A DNA stretch of 64,000 nt from Silurus meridionalis (GCF_014805685.1 NC_060886.1:27365152-27429151); one strand, 5' to 3'; shown: positions 1-11,080, counted from the stretch's first letter. Numbers and translations: made by a program. The notes: generated from the letters alone by a model not told the origin.

Positions 1-205
1 TTGGGTTAAAACTTGTAGAAAGAGAATGTAAGATGAGAGAAGGGGCGTAGCCACTCAGCGAGTAGAGAATGCAAACCAGCATGCAGTTATGCAGAGGCCC
101 ACACAGCAGCAATATCCAACTCAATGGACTTCTGCATAGGGCAGCCTACGGAGCGACGAACCCCATGATTTTTCGATGATAACTTTATCCTACAGTAATC
201 ACCCT

Positions 206-1342
206 TCGACCTTGCCTAATGTCACGTTGCACATAGACAATAAAGACTATTGATTTCTTGTTGATACTGGCGCTACCTGTTCTTCAATTGCTGGGGGTGA
301 ATATTCTGGTCCCATTTCAGGAAAAAGTATCCGCTCCGTGGGAATAGATGGGGTTCCAATTTCATGTCCTGTAAATCACCTTTTGCCTGTAGTGACACCG
401 ACTGGTACTAATTTTTACCATAGCTTTACAATAATTCCAAACTCGCCTTTAAACCTTTTAGGAAGAGATATGATGCACAAAATGGGAATGGAGATTCTGT
501 TTTTTGAAAGCAATGTCTCACTGTCTTTTCCTTCTGTCCTCATGCTCTCAACCGAGCCACAGCCACATCCGGAAGATTTTTTCCAAGATAGTACAGAGGT
601 CCTGGCTGATGAACCGAATTTAGGTGAAGTTAACCCTAAATTATGGGCCTCTCACAAAGATGAGGCAGGTTTAATCCAGGTAAAACCGTATCATGCACTC
701 ATGAAAACACACCATCCGATTTTTGTTAAACAATGTCCATTGTCGAAAGAGAAGAATGTTGGCATTGCTCCAGTTATTGACAATTTATTGTCACAAGGTG
801 TTTTGATCGAGACACATTCACCGTATAACACACCGATTAATCCCGTCTTGAAGGCAGATAAAAAATGCTGGAGGCTAACACAAGATTTACGTGAGATTAA
901 TAAATTAGTTATTCCGTTAGCTCCTTTGGTGCCCGATGTAGCTACCATTGTTAACTCTATACCAGCGACTCACAGATTTTTTACTGTGATTGATCTTTGT
1001 TCTGCTTTTTTCAGTGTCCCTTTTTTTTCAGTGGCCTCAGAGACGCAGCCGCTTTTCGCATTTACCTATAGGGGACATCAATTCACCTGGACCCGTCTTC
1101 CTCAGGGTTTTGTTGACTCGCCAGCCGTATTCTCCGCTGTAGTGCACAGAACTTTGGCTGATATACACCTTCCAGAAACAACCTGCATTCTTCAATACGC
1201 AGATGACATCCTTGTCACAGGACTGACTGAGCAGGACTGCCACAAAGCATCAGTGATTGTCTGCAATGTCCTGGCTCAGGCTGGATTTAAAGCTTCACAC
1301 CAGAAACTATTAAGCCTTCTTCTCAGCCGCATTCAGCTGTAG
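206..1342 (+). pseudogene. ERV-A protease and N-terminal reverse transcriptase (broken)
   Basis: Retroviral pol. The aspartic-protease motif LVDTGA is read at about 263-280. An in-frame TGA at 251-253 interrupts the frame just before it, and the open stretch resumes at 338. The flap-to-RT spacer includes LLGRD. RT fingers and palm follow: the box LPQGF at about 1097 and the catalytic YADD at about 1196-1207 are both present, so the polymerase active site itself is still readable. Shortly after this the frame runs into RNase H sequence in another frame, so RT thumb and connection are missing. This is a fossil fragment and cannot give a complete enzyme. Confidence 0.85.
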
Positions 1343-3096
1343 TAGCTCTGCGTGATCTGCTAGACGATATTGACTTAGATGGCTTTGACGACACACATGA
1401 TTGCCTTAAACACATTGAACAAGAGACCTCTTGTAGGCCCGATCTTTTAGATAAGGCCCTGGAAGAGGGGGATTGTCTATATGTAGATGGTTCATGTTCA
1501 AAACCTTCTGATGGTGTGTATTTATGTGGATATGCGGTTGTAAGATTACCTGATGTAATAGTTGAAGCTAAATCATTACCATACACATCTGCACAAGCTG
1601 CAGAGTTGGTCGCACTCACAAGAGCATGTCAGTTGTCTGAAGGTAAAGTAGTGACTATATACACTGATTCTAAGTATGCTTATGGTGTTGTGCATGATTT
1701 TGCCGAAACATGGAAGCAAAGAGACTTTAAAACAGCTGATGGAAAGCCCATAGCACATTTTAATCTCATAGGTGACTTTTTAAAAGCTGTTCAACTCCCT
1801 GCCAAAGTGGCCATAGTGAAGGTTAAAGGACATGCCGTAGGTGATTCAGAGGAAATTCAGGGAAATACGTTAGCGGATAAAGTACCTAAGGAAGCAGCAA
1901 AACAACCAGTAGATTTGGACACAGTACATACAAATCCTGAGATCTCGATGATGTCACATATCTCCAATATACCAGACATTGACCTAAAAATACTTCAGAG
2001 TCAGCCTACTGAGGAGGACATCAAATATTGGGTTTCCAAACAATGTAAATCAGATTCTGCTGGTATCATTAGAGATGTAGATGGCAAAATTGCTCTGCCT
2101 AAACTAGCTTTAATAGTGTTGGTGAAGCATTACCATGGGATGTCACACATTAGCATAGCTAAAGTCATACAGGCTATAAATGCATTATACTGTATTGCTG
2201 ATGTAGCTAAAACAACCAAGCTAGTGTTGGATTCATGTTTGACTTGTGCCAAAACTAACGTACATCGACCTGTACAACATACTGCGCTTACTTTTCCTGA
2301 AGCCCCTTTCCAACACCTACAGATAGATTTTACACATATGCCAGCTGTAGGAAATTTGAGATATCTGTTGGTTATAGTTGACAGATTCAGTAAGTGGCCA
2401 GAAGCATTTGCATGCGTGACAGAGAATGCTAAAACGGTTGTCAAAATATTAACAAAAGAGATCATCTCTAGGTTTGGTATTCCTAGTGTGATTGAAAGTG
2501 ATAACGGCACACCTTTTGCTTCAAAGGTAACACAACTTTTGGCTAAAAGCTTAGCAATTGACTGGCATTTTAATATTCCCTATCACCCACAGTCAGCTGG
2601 AGTGGTAGAGAGAACAAACAGAACCATTAAGGAACGTATTACTAAAGCCTGCATTGAAACAGGCCGAAATTGGACTGTTGTTCTCCCGGCAGTGCTCACA
2701 GAAATGAGAATGACCCCATCTTCAACTACCAAACTGTCACCTTTTGAAATTCTAATGGGCCGGCCTTTTCCGACCCCATGGGTCAGGGGACGCACTGGCA
2801 TTTCTTCCTTAGGTAACCTGGAAGTGATGGTGGACGACTACATTTCTGCCCTGGTTGAGAAATTGAATTCTATCAGTGCTGATGTCTCACTAACTCTTCC
2901 TCTGCCCACAGATAAGCCAACACACCCTTTTGTGCCTAATCAGCAGGTCCTGATACGAAGTCTGAAGCCTACCAAGGTCGGTGAGCCGAAGTATCTGGGT
3001 CCAGCGACTGTTCTAGCTGTAACCAGAACTGGAGTTCTGACTGATTATCAGCCACAGTGGATACATGCAAGCAGGATCGAAACAGCACCCACTTAA
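1343..3096 (+). pseudogene. ERV-A RNase H and integrase
   Basis: A long open stretch (ORF from 1516, with RNase H beginning at about 1480). RNase H acidic residues are visible in YVDGS, AAELVAL, YTDSKYA and NTLADK. The integrase zinc finger (His-His-Cys-Cys, ending CLTC) lies at about 2127-2250. The integrase core has all three acids: IDFTH near 2325, ESDNG near 2500 and the Glu of GVVERTNR near 2608. A C-terminal SH3-like segment ends in WIHASRIE before the stop at 3096. The frame differs from the upstream RT block, consistent with an internal deletion near 1315-1320. It is unusually open for a fossil. Confidence 0.88.
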
Positions 3097-3471
3097 TCTG
3101 TGCACTAATTGGTCTGTTGGCCTAAGAGGCCTACCTAAATGAGTATTCAGGGCTGAAACAGTTGAGAGCCCACGGAAAGATCTTTTCTTTATAGTAGAAA
3201 GGGGGCCACCTCCGGGGTGAAGATCTGACTCACTTGACTGTTTAGTTTAGCTTACCCTGATACCTGCTCTAGGTCTAAATTCTATAACTATATGTGCATA
3301 GTTGTAACTAGACTCCGAATTTTTCTTATTCTCTTTGAACACATTATTCAGTGAGAAGAGACTGTACCTATATACCTGATAATGATGCTAATAGACATAC
3401 TGAACAAGCACTGAGAAATAAATGTCTCATGATGTCTTGGAGAACGTGAAACAACTGCTGAACAAAGTTTT

Positions 3472-3657
3472 TTGGAGAAGATTAAGAGTTTGTTTACAAG
3501 TGTTGAACACTATTTTGTTTTAGGAATGATTCTTTTATTGATTGTTGGAATTATACTTTGTATGTTGCCATGTTTGATGACGATGGTAAGACAGGCCATA
3601 AAGGCCTCGATTGGAGTGGTGATGATGAAGGATTATATGTATGTAGGGAAAGAATGA
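3472..3657 (+). pseudogene. Possible env transmembrane-tail remnant of ERV-A
   Basis: A 60-residue open stretch between integrase and the LTR. It has one strongly hydrophobic run (FVLGMILLLIVGIILCMLP) followed by basic residues, the layout of a retroviral envelope membrane anchor and cytoplasmic tail. The position fits env, but only about 400 bases separate integrase and this piece, so the env surface part is gone. No first-principles motif (CX6CC, fusion peptide) is left, so the call rests on position and hydrophobicity. Confidence 0.35.
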
Positions 3658-3659
3658 AA

Positions 3660-4110
3660 TGGACTCTGTATGTTTTTGTTTGTCTTTATCTTTTCATTTG
3701 CAGTTTGTGTCACCGGTTCTGTTCCCCGGATGAACATCCTATGTTTTGGTGTGTGATGCTAAATCATAAATGATTTAAAGTGGCCATTGTTAGTGTTAAG
3801 ATGGTTTTCACACTGTTTCACACACATTCCTTTGTCTGCTCAGTGTCTATAGAATATTTACGATGTTAGTCTGTAAGGTAAACAGGGAGTCTTATCTGGA
3901 CTCACACATCGCCAGCTAGTATATCCTCTTGTCTAAACAGGAAACAACTAGGTCAGGTTTCTTTTTTCTGTATGTGTATAAATACGCTCTGCTACCTGCA
4001 ATAAACAGAAAAGGAAGCATTTGCTGTGTGCGGTGTGATTCTTCCCTGAATTCAGAAAGGCCTACGGGCATCGCAGATCGTATGGAAAACCTCTCCAAGA
4101 ATTAAGTTTC
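3660..4110 (+). mobile_element. ERV-A 3' LTR (left edge uncertain)
   Basis: TATAAATA at 3977-3984 and AATAAA at 4000-4005 give U3/R order. The stretch 3985-4110 matches, base for base over long runs, the inverted LTR fragment at 15133-15330, which defines it as LTR. I could not fix the left edge; purine-rich runs at 3196-3206 and near 3640 are both possible polypurine tracts. Confidence 0.65.
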
Positions 4111-4309
4111 GTTTGGGCATGATAAAAATCTAACACAATTGCTCTGAGGGTACTACTCTTACAGCAATAACAAAGCAGTGCTGCAACTAACAAACATTAG
4201 GCACCACTGTCCACAGTAGCAATTCATCTTGATTGTTTGGTCTTGGACCCATTCATGTTGTATTTGTATATAACCCATACATTAATTGTACATCTAATTG
4301 TGGTTACTT

Positions 4310-4535
4310 TTGGACTAACTAAAAAACAAGAGCAAGGAATAAAAGGATTAGGCATCAAGGGAGAAGAGAATAAAATATTTAAATATGCGGATGACACAAC
4401 GCTATTGGTCAAAAATCTGGAGGGAGTGAAAAAAGCAATACATACGGTACAAAAGTTCTGTAGGGGATCAGGAGCCAAAATAAATTATGATAAAACGGTA
4501 TACATGAGATTCAGAAGGGCGGCATTTCAGCAAAG
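4310..4535 (+). pseudogene. LINE reverse-transcriptase fragment
   Basis: About 75 codons that include KYADDTTLL (catalytic YADD at about 4384-4395) followed by the KINYDKT-type segment typical of the RT palm in L1/Tx1-like LINEs. No endonuclease or ORF1 sequence flanks it. It is a short dead fragment lying directly beyond the ERV-A LTR. Confidence 0.6.
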
Positions 4536-4625
4536 ACAGCAAAAGAAATATTGTTAGTTCTTAACATTTTAATGATTCCTAAACTATGATACATTTTGAT
4601 TTCCGTTGAGTCTGAATCGTTGCGA

Positions 4626-4823
4626 AACAAATTAACAAATCCGAAAACACAACGTCAAGTCAGACAATGGAGACTTACCGATCATTGGACGAGACACCTG
4701 TCATTCACCTGTATATCTTGACTGACAGGTGTCTTGTCCACTGATCGGTAGGTTTACATTCACAAACTATACCTACCTTTTTCAGTTTGTCTGACTTGTC
4801 GTTGTGTTTTCGGATTTGTTAAT
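4626..4823. mobile_element. Fold-back MITE with long inverted repeats
   Basis: The left arm (AACAAATTAACAAATCCGAA and on through the GTCAAGTCAGACAA segment) reappears inverted at about 4785-4823. A second, inner inverted pair surrounds 4677-4755 (TACCGATCA ... TGATCGGTA and GACACCTGTC ... GACAGGTGTC). No coding sequence. The whole has the form of a non-autonomous DNA transposon. Confidence 0.6.
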
Positions 4824-4931
4824 GTGTTTTCGGATTTGTTAATTTGTTTTCAGATTTGTTTATTTGATTTGGATTTGTTAATGTGTTTTCAGATTTGTTC
4901 ATTTGTTTTTGGATTTGTTCATTTGTTTTCA
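4804..4931. repeat. About 20-bp minisatellite grown from the MITE end
   Basis: Six to seven tandem copies of a unit close to TGTTTTCGGATTTGTTAATG, degenerating to the right. The first unit is the terminal sequence of the neighbouring MITE, so the array appears to have expanded from that end. Confidence 0.7.
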
Positions 4932-4939
4932 TTTTATTT

Positions 4940-5122
4940 GTTCACCTGAACCCGTTCGGCAATTTCAATGGTCTAATGTTATGTGGCTCAGTTTTTTGGC
5001 TTGAAGCTTGTGAAACGGAGAAAAACCCAGGAAAAATCCATAAATTGGCCGCTGCATTGTTTAAGCCGTGGGGTTGAAAGCGTGGGAAAAAAGTAGCGGC
5101 TTATAGTCCGGAAAATACGGTA
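4940..5122 (+). mobile_element. Partial non-autonomous transposon, TACCGTATTTTCCGGAC family
   Basis: Ends in CTTATAGTCCGGAAAATACGGTA-like sequence. The body matches, inverted, the left part of the complete copy at 60859-61532. Only one terminus is kept. Confidence 0.7.
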
Positions 5123-5374
5123 TATATATCATGATACTGCATCACTTCTCATGTTACTGTCTCCTAGATTTGTGGATTTGTAGCGTTTATTGTGTGATTT
5201 AAATGTTGTTATCTGGCAATATGGGGGGTAATACAAACAAACACTCACACACCATAATGGTTATATGCAGTCTGAATATCAACACTTAAAATTAAGAAAT
5301 AATTTCTAGATAGGGTTTTCCAGAAGAAAATAGCAGTAAGAAATGCACACCTTTCGTTAATCACTATTTTGTGT

Positions 5375-5495
5375 CTTGTGTATTTGTCTTACACTGTTTT
5401 GTGTTGTCTTGCACTGTCCTGTGTTGTCTTTAACTGTCTCGTGTTGTCTTTGCACTGTTTGCACCAGGTATCACACAATGCACTTTATGGTAAAC
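5375..5495 (+). mobile_element. 3' UTR fragment of the CR1/L2-type LINE
   Basis: The run containing TGTTGTCTTTGCACTGTTTGCACCAGG and the CACTTTATG that follows matches the 3' UTR of the LINE at about 27530-27625. A 5'-truncated LINE scrap. Confidence 0.6.
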
Positions 5496-6289
5496 CTCAT
5501 CTTACTTGCAGATGACCTAAAATCAGAGTGGGTCAATAACCACAAGCAAGAATTACTAACTCCAAATGTGATCATTTTGTGTTACAGTGCAAACATGTCC
5601 TGTGCTTTATCTCAACTACAGAAGCAGGTGAGAGAAACACTTGTTTTTTCAGCAGACAGCTGGATAATTTGAAACAGGGGACTGTGTGGTGGTGAGAGAT
5701 ATAAGAAGGAAGAGCGGGAGAGAGAAGAGGTGGTTGAGACCATTCCAAATTCTTCTGATCACAGAGTCGGTAATGAAGGCTACAGAGACATGCCAGTCAG
5801 TACAAGTGTGTTCCAGAGCTCAGATAGCCGTCACCTAATCATCGATTGGGCAGAGAGTAGAGATTCCCACTGGCGCTCATAACTACCCAGGTGAAGTTGA
5901 GCAGGGAGTCGGTTACCCACTACTGCTGCACAACACATGCAGTGAGTAGAATTACCAACTGCTGTACATGAGCGTGGAAAAGCCAGCAAGGCGAGAAACT
6001 TCCCCACAAGTTTCATCTCCACCTTCATGACCAGCGATCAGTCACACCTACTGAAGTGCAGGACATCCTAAGAGAAGCAGCAGCTCTTCTTTATCAACCA
6101 CCAACTTGCATAGTAAAGCATTGTGGAAGTGTTTTGTCAAGCAATAAAACTTCTGAATTGAGAGATTATTCTAATTGCAGAAGCAAGGGACAGGCTGTGT
6201 GAAAGCTGTTGTGCAGCCTCATCTGAAAACATCTGTATGGGAAAAGTTGATGGCTCTTAAAAGAGCCATTGGGGGCCTGGAGGTTATTG
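5496..6289. other. No recognisable gene
   Basis: A few short open stretches but no motif I recognise. A splice-donor-like CAG|GTGAGA follows a short open stretch at about 5610-5627. This is not enough to call an exon. Confidence 0.4.
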
Positions 6290-6475
6290 TCAAGTCAAGT
6301 CAAGTTTATTTCTATAGCACTTTTCACAACGGACATTGTCTCAAAGCAGCTTTACACTATTTAACAGTTAGGTTAATGATATGTATTTATCCCTGATGAG
6401 CAGCCATGGTGACTGTGGCAAGGATATGAGGAAGAAACCTTGAGAGGAGCCAGACTCAAAAGGGTTTTGGGTAAT
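6290..6475 (-). repeat. Dispersed fish repeat R1 (copy 1)
   Basis: Contains TTTATTTCTATAGCACTTTTCACAA, then CTCAAAGCAGCTTTACA, then CCCTGATGAGCAGCCATGGTGA and the GGAAGAAACCTTGAGAGGA segment. The same blocks in the same order occur at 35765-36030, and in reverse at 16575-16790. A TCAAG microsatellite-like run sits at the terminus, as in LINE/SINE tails. Confidence 0.75.
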
Positions 6476-6849
6476 GTCAAGAGTGTGATTAGTCTTTAAA
6501 CAATCCAGCACACTGGAGATTGAGAACTAACATGAGCACCAGAATGTAAGATTATAAGTAATGTCCTTTCTACAGTCTTATACAGTAATTTGAGATTATG
6601 GACCCAGAAGCTACTAAGAAACTCATAAAATAAAATATTGTGGAAGAACACACTTAATTTTTCAACTCGAACACAAGAGAAAAAATTCCAAACACCATGT
6701 TTCCCTCGATAATTAGGGGCACTCCATCATAAGTAATGTAAGTGATGGAGACCAATTTTCCAGTGCCAAATGCACCCCATGCCTAATTCTCCCATGTATC
6801 CAGAAATCGCGCCGTTTAGCCAACGTCATGTGCTTTAAACACCATATTC

Positions 6850-7232
6850 GCTAGTAGAGGTCTGGTATCTCCAGGAGACGTCATGAGGAAGCATGTCCGA
6901 AAAAGATTTTTGTTTCTGAGAAATAACACGTGGGCCTCTCCGATGTCTGATTTCATCCGCCACATTAGATCAAGCCTGTTCATGCCCAGAAGTCCAATGC
7001 AGTTCCTGCTGAGGTGAATAATAATTAGATCTGGGTCATAGCAAGTGGTGGCTCATTTCTGATGGAGAAGTGACAACAGGTCCTCCCATCTTCTTCCTCC
7101 TTTTCCATCCCAGGTGATGTCACAGTCCAGGCCCAGATTCTCGTCTAGCCCATGTGCTGACAAATACGCTTGCAGTCTTACGATTATTGAGCTTCCAATG
7201 ATCCAGACTTGTGGTGTACTGATGTCATTCAT
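6850..7232 (-). pseudogene. SGNH-hydrolase-like protein fragment (broken)
   Basis: Starting at an ATG at 7232, a 60-codon stretch reads MNDISTPQVWIIGSSIIVR and later WDGKGGRRWEDLL. This resembles the N-terminal block of SGNH/GDSL-like proteins often found in fish transposon-linked ORFs, with GSS where the catalytic block normally has GDS. After a stop at about 7053 the similarity resumes in a shifted frame with DLIIIHLSRN, where the family has a His-Leu-Gly-Gly-Asn-Asp-type block, so the catalytic Asn/Asp block is also altered. Further shifts follow. It is a dead copy; whether the parent was a host gene or a transposon passenger cannot be told here. Confidence 0.45.
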
Positions 7233-7267
7233 GGTGGAAATCTGTCTCTTACAATCCAAAATGCGTG

Positions 7268-7310
7268 TATTTATAGTAATTCCTGGCGAGACCAGGTGAA
7301 ATCTGATTGG
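7268..7310 (-). promoter_or_regulatory. TATA and CCAAT boxes upstream of the SGNH-like ATG
   Basis: On the minus strand TATAAATA (7275-7268) lies 36 bases before the ATG at 7232, and CCAAT (7310-7306) lies about 35 bases further upstream. Spacing is right for a core promoter, but the downstream gene is broken. Confidence 0.35.
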
Positions 7311-7346
7311 TTCATGGACCATTGTCTTTTCTGTGCTGTCACTCAT

Positions 7347-8272
7347 CTCTGATCAATGTGAAATCACTGCATTCTCTGAGTCGGTTTAGTTGAAATGTAT
7401 TATGAACTTTATTTGTGGTCACATAAGCATTTAAAATGGATAGTAATTTGTATGTGTTTATATGTGTGTTTAAAAAAATCCACTGTCAATAATCAAAAAA
7501 AATTTCAAGTGTCTGACTTGTGAATGTAAGCGCTGCTCTACGAGTTTTCAGGCGACACTGTGATTGGACCATTTTGAGTCATGATCATCAGAGCATTCAT
7601 TGATTGGCTGGCTCGACTCCTATCATTAAGGACAGGACCTTTTTTTAATGAGTAAAGAAGTGTTTTTGTCAATGGAGTGTTAATTGCTTGTATCTATTTT
7701 GATAAAGTTCTATATGAATATTATTTATAGACTTTTACTTTAAATTCAGATTTTGAGTCGTAAGTAAACAGTAACTTTTTATAAGATCCTTGTAGGATCT
7801 TTATATTCATTTATGTGATCTTTGCTTGCTGTATAATTTCTTGAAAACATTAAAATGACATATACAATTTCTGTTTTTGTTGGTATTTGAATTATGATTG
7901 GTGATAGCTACAGCTGTTAGCGTTCAGATGCTAACTAGCTAACGAGTCATATGCCTCATCTAAATTAAAGTTACCACCATTTTGTGGTAAAATGCATTCA
8001 AATAACATTATACTTATTTTCTTTATATAAATATGTGTCCCTTTTTGTGGTTTGTTTTGTAAAATTTTCTCTGTGTAAAAAAAGTGTGCACGCACCAAAG
8101 CATTTTTTTATTCCGTCCAATCAAAACAGTGTCTAAACAGTCCATAGATCAAAGCATGTCTGCCTCTTTGTGCTACGACAAAACTGTAGAATGTGCAGAG
8201 GTGTACAGTTTCAGCTCTAAGATCTACTGCTCAAAAATATTATATAAATTATGTCAGAATTATACAAAAGGT

Positions 8273-8275
<3 letters not shown>
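7347..8275. other. No recognisable gene; AT-rich
   Basis: Holds two TGATTGG (inverted CCAAT) elements at about 7560-7605, otherwise AT-rich sequence without a long frame. Confidence 0.4.

Positions 8276-8325
<50 letters not shown>
8276..8325. repeat. (CA)n microsatellite
   Basis: Uninterrupted CA dinucleotide repeat, 50 bases. Confidence 0.97.
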
Positions 8326-8328
<3 letters not shown>

Positions 8329-8699
8329 GTAAGATAGTCCATCTTAAAAGTAATTTAATTTATTTAACTTTTTCAGATCACTGATTCTATACCTTGTGAC
8401 CCAGATATTTGAGGTAAATTCACAATTGTAATCTTTTCAAGGGTCAAATGTCAGTGCTTTAGTTTTGGCCAATTAGTATAACTTGTAACATCTGGCACAG
8501 GTCATTTAGACTTTATGTCTCAGGCTTTCGTTTAACTCTTGACATCTGCATTTCAATCAAAGGATGAGCACCACGGCTTACACTTTTATTGGGAGTTTGT
8601 ATACCACAGTGTCATACACCCTTATTTTGCAAACAATGGTGCCCTTTATCCGATCATGAAATGCACCATACTGTCTTAATACACTTTGGATAAAACTTT

Positions 8700-9315
8700 A
8701 AGTTCTCCAAAGCAAGTATAACCCGGAAACCATGCTCACAAACGCATGAACAATGGGAGTTTCTCCCTCCAAAATGTCAGGCCATAGCATTGGCCATTTC
8801 CCCAAAGATGGGTGGGGTTCGGGACCTTTAAAATATCTTGAACCCAACTAATCAATAGTTTAGCTGGCTTAGCTCGCTCACTTGCTCGGCTCGAACGGAA
8901 AGGCTCGGATGCTCAGAACAGCTCAGCAGCGACTCTTCAATGCGAGATCTTCCGGCAAGTTTTACCTTCAAGAACAACAACTACTCTGATCTTAGGGAGA
9001 AGCTGGAAGAACATCTAACTCCCTCCTACCTGACTCTTCAAAGATTACTTTGTCTTCCTTATCCCGGAGGTTGTGGTTAATTTTGAAGATTAGGCTTGCC
9101 TTTCCTTTCTTTCCCTCTTTTCTTCTTTTCCCTCCTCTTCCTCCTTTTTATTATTTTTAACTTTTGTTTATTTTAATTTAAATTTTTTATTTTTATTATT
9201 TATTTTTGTATGTTTGTGTAGTTACCTCTATGTTGTGTTTGTCTAATTTATTAAACAGCGTATTTTTAATAAGTGATTGTCTCTGAGTGCCACTCACATT
9301 CCAAAGTTCCTGCAA
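8700..9315. mobile_element. Possible solo LTR or other long repeat
   Basis: No reading frame. A GC-balanced leader with many GCTCG motifs is followed by a T-rich stretch and a terminal ATTAAA-like segment (TTATTAAACAGCG), the general look of an LTR. I see no second copy in the window and no clear TG...CA ends, so this is tentative. Confidence 0.25.
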
Positions 9316-9530
9316 CATTCAATCTGAACTACATGCTCTATTAATTGTATGGTATAAAGTTTTTCTTGTTTGTCTTTCTTGGCCAGGGAGATACCTCTTT
9401 ATAGAATTAATAAAATATTATACTGTCTATTCGTATATAATATTTGAAGAACAGACCAAATAATTATAACGTTAATTCCATTACAGTCAATTTAACTTAA
9501 TTTCAATATTTAGGAGTACTTATAACCCGT

Positions 9531-9737
9531 TACAGGTAGCCGTCGACTTACAACCACAACTGAGACTGACAGATCGGTCGTAACACGATATGGTCGTAAG
9601 TAGAGAAGGCTTTATGTACAGCACTGTGAAATTATGCTGGAAGCTGGCACGCACCGCCACATGCTGCGGCCAGCGATTGTGGTCGTAAAGTTGAACGGTC
9701 GTAAGTTGCATAGGTCGTAAGTCGACGACTACCTGTA
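9531..9737. mobile_element. 207-bp MITE with TACAGGTAG inverted ends
   Basis: Starts TACAGGTAGCCGTCGACTTA and ends TAAGTCGACGACTACCTGTA, near-perfect terminal inverted repeats with TA at both edges. The interior repeats GGTCGTAA several times. Non-coding, so it would need a transposase supplied elsewhere. Confidence 0.85.
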
Positions 9738-9784
9738 TAATTACTCATAAATATTTCCTTTTTTGCGAGCTAAATTCTCTTCAC

Positions 9785-10060
9785 TATCTTATATTTTAGG
9801 TAGCACAATGGCATTGCACTTTCTTCAATGAGAACCCAGAAAACAATTCACCACATAACTGATGCTTTGAAATAGGACTAATTCTCCCTGACATTGCTCT
9901 GCACTCTCAAAGCAAAAGCAACAGTAACTCAAAATTTCAAAATTTTAGCATAGAGAACAGGAGACATGTATTTGCAATATACAGTGACATTTTATTACAA
10001 AAGTTTAAATCAAGTTCAAATCACTAATGAACCTTTCTGTTTCCTGCAGTTACAGAGGCA
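9785..10060. repeat. Duplicated flank of the tRNA-Pro cluster, copy 1
   Basis: Matches 18790-19050 almost throughout (TAGGTAGCACAATGGCATTG ... CATGTATTTGCAAT ... AGTTTAAATCAAGTTCAAAT). A shorter third match is at 19785-19870. Confidence 0.85.
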
Positions 10061-10276
10061 GCTGATGCAGTCATATGCAGTGACATATGAGTAGACACTT
10101 CTTCCACAAGGAGGCTTTTTTTTTTTTTTTTTTTCAGGGTTTTCGATCCAGGATTTTACTTTGCATAAAAGGTACCATAAAGATCCATGGACCTCCAGCT
10201 GTTGGGTTCTTGCCTGCCCTTCAACTTTGTGTGCAAAGCCCTTCCAGTTGCAAATCAATCTCAGTTGCATTTGCTT

Positions 10277-10348
10277 GGCTCGTTGGTCTAGGGGTATGAT
10301 TCTCACTTAGGGTGCGAGAGGTCCTGGGTTCAAATCCCGGACGAGCCC
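10277..10348 (+). tRNA. tRNA-Pro (AGG)
   Basis: 72 bases. Acceptor arms GGCTCGT and ACGAGCC pair fully, with discriminator C. The anticodon loop TTAGGGT gives AGG. The T loop GTTCAAATC and A box TGGTCTAGGGGTA are intact. One anticodon-stem mismatch (A-C) departs from the usual sequence. It inserts Pro at CCU/CCC codons if expressed. No clean TTTT terminator follows closely, which lowers confidence in activity. Confidence 0.85.
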
Positions 10349-10439
10349 AAGATTTACATTGACTAAACTGTGAACAAGAGCTATCAAAAACACTGCATCA
10401 ATGAAAACGTAGATCTCGCTCGCTGCTTGTTCTCTCACA

Positions 10440-11080
10440 GCACCAAAGAGGTTGAAATTCAGGAAAGGTTGTTACATCTCCCAAAGCTAAAAAGTAAAAG
10501 TTAAAAGTAAACAAAACGAACCTTGGGCCTCTGGCTGTTTGGATCTAGCCGTTCCTTCACCTACATGTGCAGGGTATAGTATCATTTCAGTGGCAAATCA
10601 ATTTAAATGTGGCTACTTGGTTCTTGTTAGTGATCCAGAAACAACCAAATTCTCGAGACCTTGCTCGTGTGTGGACATTTTATGAGGTTACCCTGGTGTA
10701 CCAAACTTTGCCATTAGACCTGAGCTCCCATCACCTGGCTCGTTGGTCTAGGGGTATGGCTCTTGCTTTGGGAGCAAAAGGTCCCGAGTTCAACTCTGGG
10801 ACGAGTCTTAGTTTTACACTAAATAAACTTTGTGTGGGTAAACAAGAGCTGTAAAAACGCTGTATCGCTGATACCTTCATTCTCGCTTGCTACACGTTTC
10901 CTCACACCAACAAAGAGATTGCAATCCTTCAAGGGCGATTTCTTCTTCTGAAGCTACTGAGCCCAAAATTGCCTGAACACCTTGAAATTACTCTGGTTTT
11001 ATGCTGAACAGTCTGTAAAAAAATGACAAAGAAACAAAAAGAATCTTGGACCTCTGGCTGTTTGGATCTCGCCTTCTAGT
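10440..11080. repeat. tRNA-Pro repeat unit with duplicated flanks
   Basis: The segment CCTCTGGCTGTTTGGATCT with the CCTTCACCTACATGTGCAGG that follows recurs at 10525, 11045, 18585, 19145 and 19665. This shows the cluster spread by duplication of roughly 500-base units, each carrying one tRNA-Pro. Confidence 0.8.
10737..10808 (+). tRNA. tRNA-Pro (TGG)
   Basis: 72 bases. Acceptor GGCTCGT pairs with ACGAGTC (one G-U). The anticodon loop TTTGGGA gives TGG. A and B boxes are readable (GTTCAACTC in the T loop). One C-A mismatch at the base of the anticodon stem. Its flanks are the same repeat as the other Pro copies. Confidence 0.8.

Larger units (their letters stand above)
1..4110 (+). mobile_element. 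Endogenous retrovirus remnant ERV-A (class I-like)
   Basis: A plus-strand provirus that enters the window already inside gag/pro. Order seen: protease, partial reverse transcriptase, RNase H, integrase, a short env-membrane-like piece, then a 3' LTR with TATA box and AATAAA. The integrase and RT motifs are of the gamma/epsilon type. It is inactive: an in-frame stop before the protease motif, loss of the RT thumb and connection, and loss of most of env. The 5' LTR lies outside the window. The right end near 4110 is set by matching the U5 region to the separate LTR fragment at 15.1-15.3 kb. Confidence 0.85.

Noticed and set aside
3196..3222. Purine run followed by TGAAGATCTG as the start of the ERV-A 3' LTR
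   Set aside because: The membrane-anchor-like frame at 3472-3657 lies to its right, so the LTR more likely begins after 3657; not settled.
8700..9315. A host gene upstream region or first exon
   Set aside because: No open frame, donor site or CpG-rich core; kept only as a possible LTR.
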